A stretch of 64,000 nucleotides of DNA from assembly GCA_021613335.1 (NCBI GenBank), contig JAJTWR010000290.1:395001-459000 (forward strand), written 5' to 3'. Below the pieces are notes generated by a model. The model was not told the DNA's origin. It searched no databases and saw nothing but the letters and a program-made list of their open reading frames with translations. A program made the translations under genes and the position numbers. Of the stretch, positions 41,870 to 53,299 are shown in pieces (the stretch's first letter is position 1; the number at the start of each line of letters is the position of its first letter). Source of the DNA: Whitmania pigra. Its lineage: Eukaryota; Annelida; Clitellata; Hirudinida; Haemopidae.

Positions 41870-44800
41870 CTTCTGCGAAAGCATAAATTCCACGAGAAGT
41901 AAGTTATTATAGCAGTTTATTTGCTTTTTATTTGTAAATCAAAATTTATTTCCTGTCGCGAAATCAAAACGATTTCTCGATGTCGCTGAGAACGGCTCTG
42001 CTCACAGCAAAAGTTGAACTAGCATCGCACAGTGCATCGCAACAGCTCAAAAAGGCTCGCACTGTGCGTTGTGCTGATGAAACTAGACAAGTCCTGCTCT
42101 GCCGTACAGTCACCGTCATGAGAGCACGCACGCGAGGCAGCGAGGATGGCTGATACATTATTGGCTTCCTCTTGCCAAGATAAGGGAGAGAATGCGATAG
42201 AAAGTGAGAGTGCAGAGTGCAAAAGGCGAGCATCTCTTAGAAGAATCCGAGCCAGTGGTGTTCGGAACTTGCCAGAGATTTGAGCAAAGCGCAAGATCAT
42301 GCATCGTCGTCGTCGTCGTCCTCATCACCATCATCGCCTAAGTGATCGAGAAATAAATGGCGAGAGATAATGAGAAGGGAGAAACAGTTGACTCAGTCAA
42401 TGGAACCTGGATGGTTATTTGAACGAAAATTAGCTCTAACAAGTACTCGAGCAATGCATGGGGACAACATTGGCAGACGATGATCAATTGTCCGCGAAAG
42501 TGAAAGCGTTTTATGACCACTCGTCATAATGGCGCCTTAATCGTTCAAGATGAGGTCGCTCAGGATGAGAGACAAGACTGTTGACGTTCCCAAACCCTGA
42601 AGTAAAGTCCTTGCTTGGCATTGCGCTCGTATCGGGAACATGAGAACGGAGACTAAATTCAGATCATTGTTTGCAGCAAATCACTCTACAAATAGTCGCT
42701 CATAAATAAAGCCTAGAATGTGCTTTCGCTGCTTAGTCATGCTGACTAAAATAAAATCTCAAAATGTGTCAAAATCAATCGATAACCGTTGCTCAACGGA
42801 AAGGGAATTATTTGACCATTTCATTTTATTCCCCGGTAATTTTCGAACTAATTAAATACTTTCGTGTTTAACTGAAATGTTTTGCAAAAAAAAAACAAAA
42901 AAACAAACAAACTTAGGGTGATATTATTTTTATTTATTTTATTCGACCAGAAAAACGGTTGTGGCATCAATTAATGAGCTTGTTGAGGGATATGAGAATG
43001 ACTTTCTAGTCGCTGTCATGCGCAGTAAATGGTGCCTGCATGAAGTACAAATAACTACCAGCATGATCTGTCATTGCTTTCTATTGCTGCTTTGTCTTCC
43101 TGCGAGCACTTGTTGTTGTTGCTGTTGATGATGACGAGGCCATTATCTTTCGGTGCACGAAACGACTCATCTTCACGAGTCGAATTGTGCGCAGAAATTC
43201 TAAAAAGTTCGATAAATTCGGCTGGGAATTGAATCGGCTGCAATAGCAGTGGTGATGATGAAGACGAAAAACAGCAAGCAGTGCATGTCTTGAGCTAGCC
43301 AGCAGCTACCGACAACTAGTTCCCAACACTGGTTGCTTCCTTCTGTGACATCGCTGTGCTCACTAGGCAATGCCGGATGATGTGCTGGCCTGCCGTGCAC
43401 GTGTGAACCGATGCCTGAGCCGGGAGAAAGTTTACAAGCGATGACCGTGCGAGCGCCGGGATGCTTGACTGTGCGCCGTTCGAATCCGGTGAAATTACCG
43501 ATCCGAGAAACAAAGAACTTATGAACAATTGGCCCATTCGATTTGAAGTTGCACTATTCGCGACCGCACGGGACTCGATGTCTACCGAATGTGATGAAGA
43601 TTCCCTTAAGCTGGGAAAAGTAGAAAGAGACGAGATACATCGATATTGGAGTGGAATGTCAGTGATGTGCATTCCTCTCATGAGGCCGCTAAGAAGCAGA
43701 ACTTGAGATTCTGCTGTCGCCTATAATTGCCTCTAGGTTCGCATCGACAAAAGCTCTGAACCCACTGACTGATATTTTGAGATATTCATTTCGTTGGTTC
43801 GCAAAAAAATAAAAATAAAAATGATGGCATCGCACTTCTGATGCGTTTATACTAACGAATAGATTCACTTTTATTTACAAAAGCTCTTTACGCGTAGCAA
43901 CAGAGTCCGATCCCAGTGGGGAATTGGCTACACTGCTTTCAAATCCATTACCGAAATCAAAACAATAAGACCCACGTGAAAGATAACAGAAAGATAACTT
44001 TTGAGTCTCTAAACCTTAACATCCAGGTACCATATTAAGTTCATGTGAATTGAATGATTTAGTTGAAAAGATTCAAATTTCAAGCGAATGTCTTCTCTTT
44101 AAGGAGCCGTACGCATCTCAGTCAAGGTCGTGGCAAAAATTGATAAGCAGTTTATCTATCATTTATTTATCTATCTTCACTAACAAAGCATTACTGGGAA
44201 TAGTTATTTCTTTAACATGTTGAGTCTTTATGCTCAAAAGATACAGGAATATATGCATTAATAGGTTATATTAATTAGAGTTATCAACCCATATTTTTAT
44301 TCAAGGCGTCCAAGTCTTTGAATAAAAACCATTCTTGAATAAAAAAGGCGGCAGAGCAAAACATGTTTTAAAAAAACGCGGTGATAGACGTTAGTGTCGT
44401 AGATGCTATTCATTCCAAAATAGCCTCAATTCATTATTTGATTTTTATTCATAAAAGAAACTGAAAAATGATTTACATCGAAAATTTATGCGAGACACGG
44501 AAATTTGAGGTGAAATATTTATCTGCTTTGTGTCGGCATTACGTGCGTTTTTGTTCACTTCTCAACGAAGTATCGATGATCCTAAAAAAATCTTTTTTAA
44601 TAATGGTAAAAATTATCACGCTTTAGCTAAATTATGTAATTGGTAGGACAACAAATTGGCGCGAGATCGGCGTTAAGATTTCATTTATTCTTTTCATTTT
44701 GAGCTTCAAGGGGAACTTTATAACAGCTTCCTCTCAAAATCTTTTATCAAGTTGAGATTATCTATACGATTTTATATAAACAAACAAAAGACATTTTGTC

Positions 44801-46640
44801 GCAAACGAAAGGTCAGCCTCTGCTCACGGCGAGGATCTAATTTAAGACCTTTCCGACGAAAATTGCGTGAAACAAAAAGCATTGCTCAAGAAAACATGAA
44901 GTTTGATCAAAAATTCCTTACCATTAGGTCAATAATCGGCGTTTAAGATTCTCATCGTGAATTGTTGCGAAGCAGCAGGAGGGATGGAAAAACGAATGAA
45001 TGCAATCTAAGTAGTTCCAAAGCTCTTTAACGAAGGCAGCGGAGCTTTTCTGGGATGGAGTGCTGGCGGAGATTTAGTTCCATGCGGTGCCGAGTCTGCA
45101 AAGCATCTGCAAGAACGAATGGCGAGCCAATGCTCTGCAATTTTCCATTGCTATGCTATGGAGAAACTTTTCTCTCTTTTGCTCTGCTCTTGAAGACAGG
45201 CGCCTTATACGAAACGTGCACAAGAATCGAGCGTACGTTGGAATTACTCGCAGAAAACAAACAAGTTTTTTTGTGTTTTTTTTTCTTTATTCTCGGCCAT
45301 GAGAAGCAAATCCCTGGCAACATGATCGCGATCTTGAGCAATCAAAGGATTTCACACGATTCCTTGTTAAACACATTGGATTTGCAAGAAATTAAAAAAA
45401 AAAAAACAGAGTGACAAATCTGGCTGCTGGCACGCACTGCAATGCTTTTTCCGGCGCTCATTTATTGGCATCACAAGAATGCCAGCATAGATTTTCTTTC
45501 GATAGTTTCCTCTTTACACAACATTCCGTCTAAACCATTTACCATTTTTCTACTCCCACGATCTAAATCATTCTCTGCATAAGAAAATACGTCCTGATTT
45601 TTTTTTGTTCCTTTAAATTCTTAGACATAAGCAAAAGCACCTAGAGCGAGCTTTTGAATATCTCCAATTCTCAATCTACGAATTATTCCTCGGCTAACTT
45701 TGGACGAGCAACAAAACTGCTGAAATAATCGAGTCGTAAATTAACGCGGGTATTTGCAACATCGTTTCCAGGAATAGTTCGAATTTATTATATAAATATT
45801 TATTTAAAAATCCTGACAAATGTTCCAACTCAATAACTCAAAAAGAAGCTCCAATAAATATAAAAGTTAATACAAGCTTTTGATGTTATCTATCACTTGA
45901 GCGGGTTTAAAAATACATCAATTAAAAAAAAAGGTTTAGATTTTTTCTTCCCCCAAAGAAGAAAGAATTACATTTTCTCGTAAGCCAAGAATTTTAAGTT
46001 GCCCTCTCGTCACTTGAGTGAGTTATTTTAAACGATTGCAAAAGCCCAATTTATCTCACCTTCATCATTTGCCTGATCTGAAATTTCTTCTTCCTCTGAT
46101 ATCATCGCCTCTGGCTTGGAAAACTTACAACTTACGTAAGACTGAAAGTTCAGAATTGCATGCCTCTAAATACATTTATGAAAGTTCCCTCCTTACCTAC
46201 ATACATGGTCGCATACTACAGAACTGCAAGTGACCAAGCAAATCCACGCGAGCGCTCAACTTGCGGCTGCCCAAGCAAATTAGTCTCCAATCTTTTTGCG
46301 TCTGTTCATCGATGCGCCTAGAGTCCATAGTTTATCCACACGCAGAAAGGCCACACCCTATTTATTAGCTCCCCAAAACAAGGGAGATCCAAGAATTAGC
46401 GAGCTCTTACGCCTCTAATTTTTCTTTTAAGTAGTCTTCCTAGGCAGTGCAAATCCAATACAAACATTAAGTTTGTTCAACCGTTCAGTATTAGCAGAAG
46501 CAGAAGCTCTTAAAATTTGGCTGATATTTCCCTTTGCACTGTCCCTCCAAAATGCAGTCTTGTAAAAGTGTAAACAGTGAAATTAAGCAAGGCATGCTTT
46601 GCCAGGTCATGTGTCTTTGAGATCAGACTCGCAAGCTCGA
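41870..46640. other. Long gene-poor region upstream of the zinc-finger gene
   Basis: About 4.8 kb without a supportable gene. It should contain the zinc-finger gene's promoter and any 5' UTR; the acceptor-like TTTCGCAG just before its ATG suggests an upstream untranslated exon or trans-splice site. Frames of up to 121 codons (43316-43681, -) and 119 codons (45055-45414, +) exist, but have no recognisable domain. Confidence 0.5.
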
Positions 46641-46935
46641 AAAACAATCGCACGATTTTTATTAAGAAAGTTTTAAGGGTGTTTCCATTACTTAACTACT
46701 AGTTACATTATTAAATACATCAGTGTCAGAAGAGCAACATTACATTATACCCATGCTATAATTTAGAAAGAAGCTCCACATTCTTCACAAATGTACAAAA
46801 ACTGACTGAAAAAATTAGCATTAAACATATTTTCCGTTCTATTAATACAAATAAGACGAGACGGAGGACTGGCTTTGAAGAGAGTAGAGCAATCCAGCGG
46901 ACCACCTGCCATCAAAGCGGTTCTCTGGTTCTCTT

Positions 46936-46990
46936 CATCAGACGCTCATCTTCACTTGCGTGATTTTCGTGGGCGTCTTCATCAATCTCG
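46936..46990 (-). promoter_or_regulatory. Candidate SECIS element (selenocysteine insertion) of SELENOT
   Basis: In the - strand 3' UTR, about 170 bases after the SELENOT stop, the SECIS core can be read. ATGA (46982-46979) is followed by AGACGC, which pairs perfectly with GCGTCT (46945-46940), and directly by the GA of the quartet (46939-46938). The apical AAAA comes 11 bases after ATGA. A small hairpin TCAC-GCAA-GTGA follows, as in form 2 SECIS elements. Helix 2 has a C-A mismatch and becomes weak towards the loop. Known SECIS elements have AUGA, an AA apical motif 11-12 bases later and the GA partner, so the layout fits. It was not folded computationally. Confidence 0.72.
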
Positions 46991-47153
46991 CAAAGTCCAG
47001 CACCTCCATCCATCTTATATTCTGAAACAAATAATACATCATGACTCGGCAACGTTATCCGTGTAAGTAATATAATATATTATAATGTAATGTAACAATA
47101 TAACCGCACAAGTAATAATCAACCTACTATATGCCCTACTAGTGCATTGTGAA

Positions 47154-48009
47154 TTAGTTGTCTTTGGGAATCATTTTCATGTGATTGTCAAGGATTTGAA
47201 ACATTTCTTGAGGTGAGGGAATGCGTCCTGTCTCCAACTTTGACCAAACTGGAACATCTGTGGCAAAAGTAGGCCTGATAATCACAGCTAATGACTATTT
47301 GATCAACATGGTTTTTTGCTTTCATATCTTATGAAAAATTGGTAGTAACTCAGAATAATGTGAGGAACAAAATCTAAAACCACAAGAAAACATTATTGAA
47401 AGTGGTTGTACCATTGAAAGATATCTCAAAAGCACCAGTAGATATCAATGTGCTCTCAACAGCATTGCAGATGAAGAACAGAATCATGCAGGCATAAATC
47501 TGGAAAAAAAGTGATGACTAATATTCCACTCAAAATAAATAAACAGTCTCATGCAAACCTTATTCTCTAAGGCCCAATTGTAGAATGAAGGAGCATTAAG
47601 ATTAAACCAGTTAAAAGGATTCTGACCACTGGCAATAAGAATTATTAAGATTATTTTCATGACACCGAGGACTTGTGCCAAATGTGAATATAGTGGTAAA
47701 GGTGGGTAATTGTCCCCTTGAATGATCAGTTCTGGATATTTTTGTTGGATGGCATATGCAAACTGATCATACACTTTCCTGTACCCTCACGAATGGCTGA
47801 AATTAAATTCGTATAACATTATAAAAATTCATTGACTTAATAAATATTTGTCATGAAGGCAATACTAACCAGAATAAGAAGGTAAGGGAAGGGCCGGAAA
47901 ATTTGGCGAATTTCAAGGAATTTACATTTTTAGAGAACTTCTGGGCTTCGGTACCATCACAAACAAAACCTAGCATAAGAAAAAAAGCCAGGGAGACATA
48001 AAGCGACAT
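47154..48009 (-). CDS. SELENOT: Selenoprotein T, with in-frame UGA selenocysteine codon
   Basis: Four exons: 48009-47870, 47796-47559, 47499-47412 and 47257-47154; 189 aa, close to the usual ~195. A signal peptide (MSLYVSLAFFLMLGFVCDG) starts the protein. The thioredoxin-like redox motif reads C-H-S-U-G-Y-R-K-V: Cys47 is split by intron 1 (TG|C) and Sec50 is the TGA at 47789-47787. Conserved blocks follow: YPELIIQGDNYPPLPLY, NAPSFYNWALENK, STGAFEISFNGDVPVWSKLE and QILDNHMK. SELENOT is an ER-membrane oxidoreductase. The frame is open and conserved on both sides of the TGA and the residue aligns with Sec in other SELENOT proteins, so this is recoding and not a broken gene. The in-frame Met at 48009 is chosen because the upstream extension has no ATG. 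Confidence 0.95.
47787..47789 (-). other. SELENOT: Selenocysteine codon (TGA) of SELENOT
   Basis: TGA read as Sec between TCG (Ser) and GGG (Gly) at the CxxU motif, seven bases into exon 2. Conventional gene prediction would stop here or begin the protein downstream. Confidence 0.93.
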
Positions 48010-48302
48010 CGTGAACCATGAACGGTGACCAAAGACTATCAAAACAAAGTTTGCAGAATGGCGTTGGACAAGACTAAATGACACCGCATATTAATTATTA
48101 TTTTCTTATTCATGCCATGCCAAATTGTTGAGAGAAAAAAATAATCTAAAAGCAATTTTTTCCAAAAATGCATTTGTAAAGCCATGCAATTAATTACTTC
48201 CTTGTTAAATGATAGTTAACGGTCTCACAAGGAAGTCTGAAATCACTGTCTAGATGTGTAGTTGTTAATTTTCGAATGTTAATCTCAGTAACAAAGAGTA
48301 TA
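48010..48302. promoter_or_regulatory. Divergent SELENOT / SKAP intergenic promoter region
   Basis: Only 293 bases separate the two start codons, which point away from each other. Both promoters and both 5' UTRs must fit here unless untranslated exons lie elsewhere. No clear TATA box is visible. Confidence 0.55.
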
Positions 48303-50383
48303 ATGTCAGATAACAGCTTTGATGAAACTCTAAGTTCTTTATTGACAGGTTGATAATGCATCTGTCTGCTGATACAAAGAATCATTAGCTTCTGTACTTG
48401 TTATTGATTCTTTCAGATATTGTTGACTACTTGGAAGAACTAAAAAGTTTCAAATTAACAAAAGAAGATGTAGCCAGGAAATCGAAACTTATTGACAAAA
48501 TAAATAAAACTAGGGAGGATTACCCTCAGCTTAACATAGCAAAAAATAATAATGGTTATCAATTCAAATTAATTATTATCAGTAAACTTATTTAAATATC
48601 ATGATTTCGATGCAGTAGACAAGGTTTCGTCAGAGAGCCCAAGCGAGGAATTTTATGAAGATATTGGAACTAAAGAAACCAACTTCAAACAGCCTTTAAA
48701 AAAACACAAATCTTCTCCAGATCTCAGCGAAAATCAGTCTTTATCTGATGGTAATTGATAGTAATTCGTGGGTACTTAAGTTAAAAATTGTATTGTCATT
48801 TATTTTCAGATTACTCAATCAGGGGCTTTTTAATCAGGAAATCAGGTGATTTGTTTTAATCAAGCCCATTTAATACTTTCATAAAATGTCTAGCATTAAT
48901 ATATTTAAATAGCTGGAAAAAGCAAACTTGGCTTTGTCACAAAATTAAAAAATATTGTTGGAAAAAAGTATTGTGTTGTGGAAAATGGATTGTTCTCCAT
49001 TTTTGATAATGCCAGTAGCAAGAAACCTAGCTCTTCTTTCTATTTATCTGGTTTGTTTCAATTTAATTAGAATTTATATTATTTCGTTATAATCAATTAA
49101 TTTACTAATTAAATTAGGTTATGAGGTAAAACTTCCAAGCGGACAAAACAAGGAATTAGTTTTTGAATTAATTTGTCCAGGAAGGAAATCGTACCAGGTT
49201 GGCTTCAATGTGGGCCTAGCCACTGGGCTCCTTGACATTTCCTAAATTTGTATACATTTTTTATTATATGATATATGTAGCTAAATTCATTAAAATAGGT
49301 TCAGTTTGTTTTGGTAGGCCTCTGACATCAATGTTTAATGAATCTTATTAGATTTTTTATAACAAATTTACCATTGTATTTGATTTTCTTTCTACACATA
49401 ATTATTAATGTGAATTCGTATGCTTTTCACCGTTACTAGGCTTTTTTGTTGTAATATTTGTGTATATATACAAAATTTAGCCCCTACTGACTATTAATGC
49501 TTAATTTTTCTGTAAAATTCATGCACTAACGGTAATTTTCGTTTAGTTTGCGGCTGGAAGTAAAGAAGAACTCATGAAATGGACTGATTCACTGAAATCA
49601 GAAGTTCTAAAAAAGAAAGGTAACACTTTTATACCTAGCTTAAAATTGCTAAATGTAACTGAATTTGTTTGAAGTTTGAAGCTATTAATGGGCATTATCA
49701 AACACAAAGTTAACAAAATATATTTCGTTTGTAGGATCTAATCCTTCTGTTGGGTCGCTTGCTGACAAAAATGAAGAAGATGAGGATGATGCAAGGACAG
49801 CTTATCAAAATGGCCCAGAAGCTGAGCCTGAAGCAGGTAAAGTATTACGCTTCACTTCACATACATTACTGGACATCAACATGCAAAATTTCATTAACCT
49901 GCAAATTCACCAAATCCAGATGAGGAATTGTATGATGATATTGCTGCTGGTGCTGAAGAAACATCTGTCGAACCAGCAAAACAAGAACCACCCGAAGATT
50001 TAGATGAAATTTATGATGACATCGAGGAAAGGCGACCAACTTCTGTTGCTCTTCCAGAGCTTATCAAGCAAGCAAAGCTGCCGCCAGCAATGCCTCAAAG
50101 TTCAAAAACTCCAAACAAATTCACAACTTTGCCAATATCCGCAAGCAAGTCAGGTATAGTAAGTAGCAAAGACGGGCTTCCGTACGACAAAATGTATTAC
50201 GGCAAGTGGGATTGTTCAGGGGCTGCCAAAGATGAGCTCTCATTCAACCGTGGAGACATTATGACTGTCGTGAGTCAAGAATTTGACAATTTTGGCTGGT
50301 GGGTTGCCGAATTGAGAGGCACAGTCGGTCTCGTTCCAAGAGATTATCTTACCCCTGCGTACGAGCTTGTTCCTTCACGCTAA
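48303..50383 (+). CDS. SKAP2: Src kinase-associated phosphoprotein (SKAP1/2-like adaptor)
   Basis: Nine exons: 48303-48348, 48417-48554, 48616-48750, 48810-48845, 48913-49050, 49118-49197, 49547-49619, 49735-49836 and 49920-50383; 403 aa with all phases closing. The order is an N-terminal helical region (DIVDYLEELKSFKLTKED), a PH domain at about 108-200 (IRGFLIRKS, GKKYCVVENGLFSIF, ending KEELMKWTDSLK), an acidic linker, then an SH3 domain at 342-395 (GKWDCSGAAKDELSFNRGDI, GWWVAELRGTVGLVP). Tyr motifs FYEDI, LYDDI and IYDDI in acidic context match the Src/Fyn SH2-binding tyrosines of SKAP proteins. Such adaptors link Src kinases and ADAP-type partners to actin and integrins. Whether it is nearer SKAP1 or SKAP2 cannot be decided here. 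An AATAAA lies about 100 bases after the stop. Confidence 0.9.
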
Positions 50384-50484
50384 ATATTCTTATCATTTTG
50401 CCAATATGTTTCATGCTACCTTCTTTTGTTCTTTCCTGTGCCTAAATAACTGTCATTGTTTGAATGAAACTACTTATTGTGTTG

Positions 50485-50490
50485 AATAAA
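50485..50490 (+). terminator. Poly(A) signal of the SKAP-like gene
   Basis: AATAAA about 100 bases after the stop codon, in the AT-rich 3' flank. Confidence 0.55.
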
Positions 50491-51755
50491 AATCAGCTGT
50501 TTTGTAACTAATGTAAACAAAATGATGTAACAACATCAATCCCCTTTTGAGATCTTCTATAGGATAGTTAATGTTTGCATTATATAAATTACTTTAAGAA
50601 GCACAACAAAGGACTATAATCAAATAAACAAACAACAAAGAACGGGCATCACAATGAATTGCATCTACGCTTAACTGTTATTTACACAATTTATTCGTTG
50701 CGATTGAACATACGCCCAAAACACAATGTAGCCATCCAGAAACATAGCTAGAGGTTTCGGCACCCCACTATAATATTATTAATTTGACATTATCAATTTG
50801 CTGCCCCTAGGCTCGTGCCGCTCTCTTATGCCATTGTAACCATCTAACGTAAACGTAAGCCCGTAATAAAACTATGCTGTTTTGGGGTGAGCAACAACCA
50901 ACGACTGATTACAAGCAGAAGCCCTCTACACTGAATCACGAACATTACGTTCAATGATAATATTATAATGAGTTTGTGTGGCGTGATTGGTGGTTCCACT
51001 CGAACAAAATTCTTCCTTTATTCATCATCAACAATATTCTTACCGTGAATATGAAAATCATTTCGTGGTACTTAAAACTCTGAATTTTATTATTCGTTTC
51101 TCGGAAGAATGAGAAGGGATATTAAATCAAAAACATGTTTCCATCTGGAATTAAGATTATCCTCTTATGAATGAAGTGACTTTCTAAAAATGAAATGCAA
51201 TTTCATATCGAACCAGCTTTAAAAAAAAAAAAATAAAATCCAAAGATTTAAACAAATCCCCACTACGAAATAAACTAACACCGCTAGAAATAGAAAGTAA
51301 ATTCCTACTGAATAAAATAACATATATTGTGCTGTCTCGCATCTGGACTCCTGCCTAAACCAAATTGATTTAAAATCAAAAACAAATTTAATAACAATAG
51401 ACTCGACTAATAAGAAACAGATTGTGTTAGGTGTCCACTGACGTATGAAGTGAATGTCATTGTTGTTATTATTAATACTATTATAATTGTTATTAATAAT
51501 TTCAAACAGCCGCCGATCTTAGGACCGCCCATCTATCGTCCCATACCACTCAGAACTCTCCTCTGGTATGGTCTGACATCACCCACGAATAAACTAATTA
51601 GCATAATTTCCAACTATATAAACCTAGAACATGTGCAACCGTGAACATACCGGCGCGTGTTTTGCGATATTTGAGCTTGTCGCTCGGTTGTTAATCGATT
51701 TACTGAGAGACTATTTAAGTAGAATTTTCAAAAGAAATTTAAGTTGCCGATAGCG
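50491..51755. other. Spacer between SKAP-like gene and the 51.7-kb gene
   Basis: AT-rich sequence with no supportable gene; short frames only. Confidence 0.55.
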
Positions 51756-53299
51756 ATGAACGGGATTTTTAGACTCTTCTTCGGCAGTCTGTGTCTGCTC
51801 TGGTTACAGTTCGTTGCACCGTCGCCTATTCACCACAGACCTGGAATCTTGGAATCCATTGACCACTGCGACGATGACCAGCGTAAACACATATCTCACC
51901 AGTTGGAGGAGACGTTTAAAACGAAATTGCCCGTAAGTGACATGAGTCTGCCTCCGAGCGAAACCAGCATTCAAATCTTTCTCTACGTCACTTATTACGT
52001 ATTCAACTCGAAGGTGAGATACTGCTAAGATTTTTTCTCTAATTAAATTTGTTTCTTGTTTTGGAGATGCTTTTGCAGCTTAAACGGACCTAATGATTAC
52101 GTGGTTCCATAATTCTAGGTTGCCGAGTTCGACATAAAGTCTGCCGAGCTCAGTTCTGAAGGTAATATTCCTGCTTGGAAGATCAACAAAGCCTCGGTGA
52201 AAGTTTTGGGAGGATACAAGTACAGCCACACTTGTTAGTAAATCACATTCATTTTATTGATAGTTTGCTTGAGAAATTCTACTTAGTCTGTGATATGGCG
52301 GCATCGTTTCTTCATGTGCGATATTTGAGGTTGAAGAATTGTTTAAATGTTTGCAGTTAGCTCTGACTCCGGTACCTACGTGTTGACTATGGACAACGTC
52401 AAAATGTATATGATTGGTAACAAGTGTCAGATTGATCTTGGTAAGCCAGACAAGGAATTCAGTGGGAGTACTGCTAATTGGGGCTACAAAACTTACATTA
52501 AGTGAGTCACGTCCTATCGTTAAATTTTCTATTATTTACTCTTGTTTGTTTTTTTTGCATCATATTTGCTTTTGATTTTAATGAATTGAATTTTTTTATC
52601 TAACTGAGAAGTTAAACCTATTGCTCTTTGTTTCAGGGGAACATCAAAAGATGATGACAACAAGGATTTGAAAGAAAAGCTGTGCCATTATGTCAAGAAG
52701 GTCTTTCATGAAGTGATGGCAAAGGCTTCATGTCCATCAAAAACAGTGAGTGTCCATTAGTCTGACATTGTTTTTAATTACTTAGTATTGAGTTAATAAA
52801 AAGCTTAGGATAGAAATTTCTTGAATGGCTACGAATGTAAAGCAAATCTCTTCAATCTCAGACGACAACGATCACACCCAGCACGTCTTCTGTGCCTCTC
52901 GAGACTGCGGAGATCCCCGAGCCTTCGGAAAAAGGTCTTGAAGTGCCTGGAGCGTCGATCTCGACCGAGGAGCCTTTGACAAACTTCTTCGAGAGGATTC
53001 CGTTTTCATCTACCGAAGATCCTCGTCTGCAGACGGACGAGCTCGTTGTTCCGTCGAAGGCCACCTCCCCGCCTCTCGCGAACGAAGACGATCCCCTCAA
53101 GGGCTTCGAGTACGAGAGCTTGCCCAACGACGAACCGCTCGACATTCCCGGTTATTTGCCTTTCGTCGACGACGAGGAGACGAGCAAGTCCAAGAGCTCC
53201 ACGAACTCTGCTTCGAAACGACCCTGCATGATCGCCTTCGTCGCTTTCACCGCCTTAGTCTCCGTATTCTTCGGGCACGCGTTTTGTTTCAAGTCTTAG
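51756..53299 (+). CDS. Secreted or membrane-anchored protein of unknown function
   Basis: Five exons: 51756-52013, 52119-52233, 52357-52501, 52637-52745 and 52862-53299; 354 aa with all phases closing, good GT-AG sites. It opens with a signal peptide (MNGIFRLFFGSLCLLWLQFV). The next 200 residues look like a compact extracellular domain with alternating beta-like segments (IQIFLYVTYYVF, YVLTMDNVKMYMIG) and few cysteines (HCDDD, NKCQIDLG, KLCHYV, ASCPS). The last exon encodes a 100-residue Pro/Ser/Thr/Glu-rich stalk and a hydrophobic C-terminus (MIAFVAFTALVSVFFGHAFC) that would serve as a transmembrane anchor or GPI signal. I do not recognise the family. The stalk exon is richer in GC than its neighbours. 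A cell-surface glycoprotein is the most reasonable inference. Confidence 0.8.

Noticed and set aside
43316..43681. 121-codon - strand frame
   Set aside because: No recognisable motif, no neighbouring exon that could be joined, and an overlapping + frame of 81 codons.
47484..48084. SELENOT read as two separate small proteins or a pseudogene
   Set aside because: The break is a single TGA at the known Sec position with conserved sequence on both sides, and a SECIS-like structure lies downstream.
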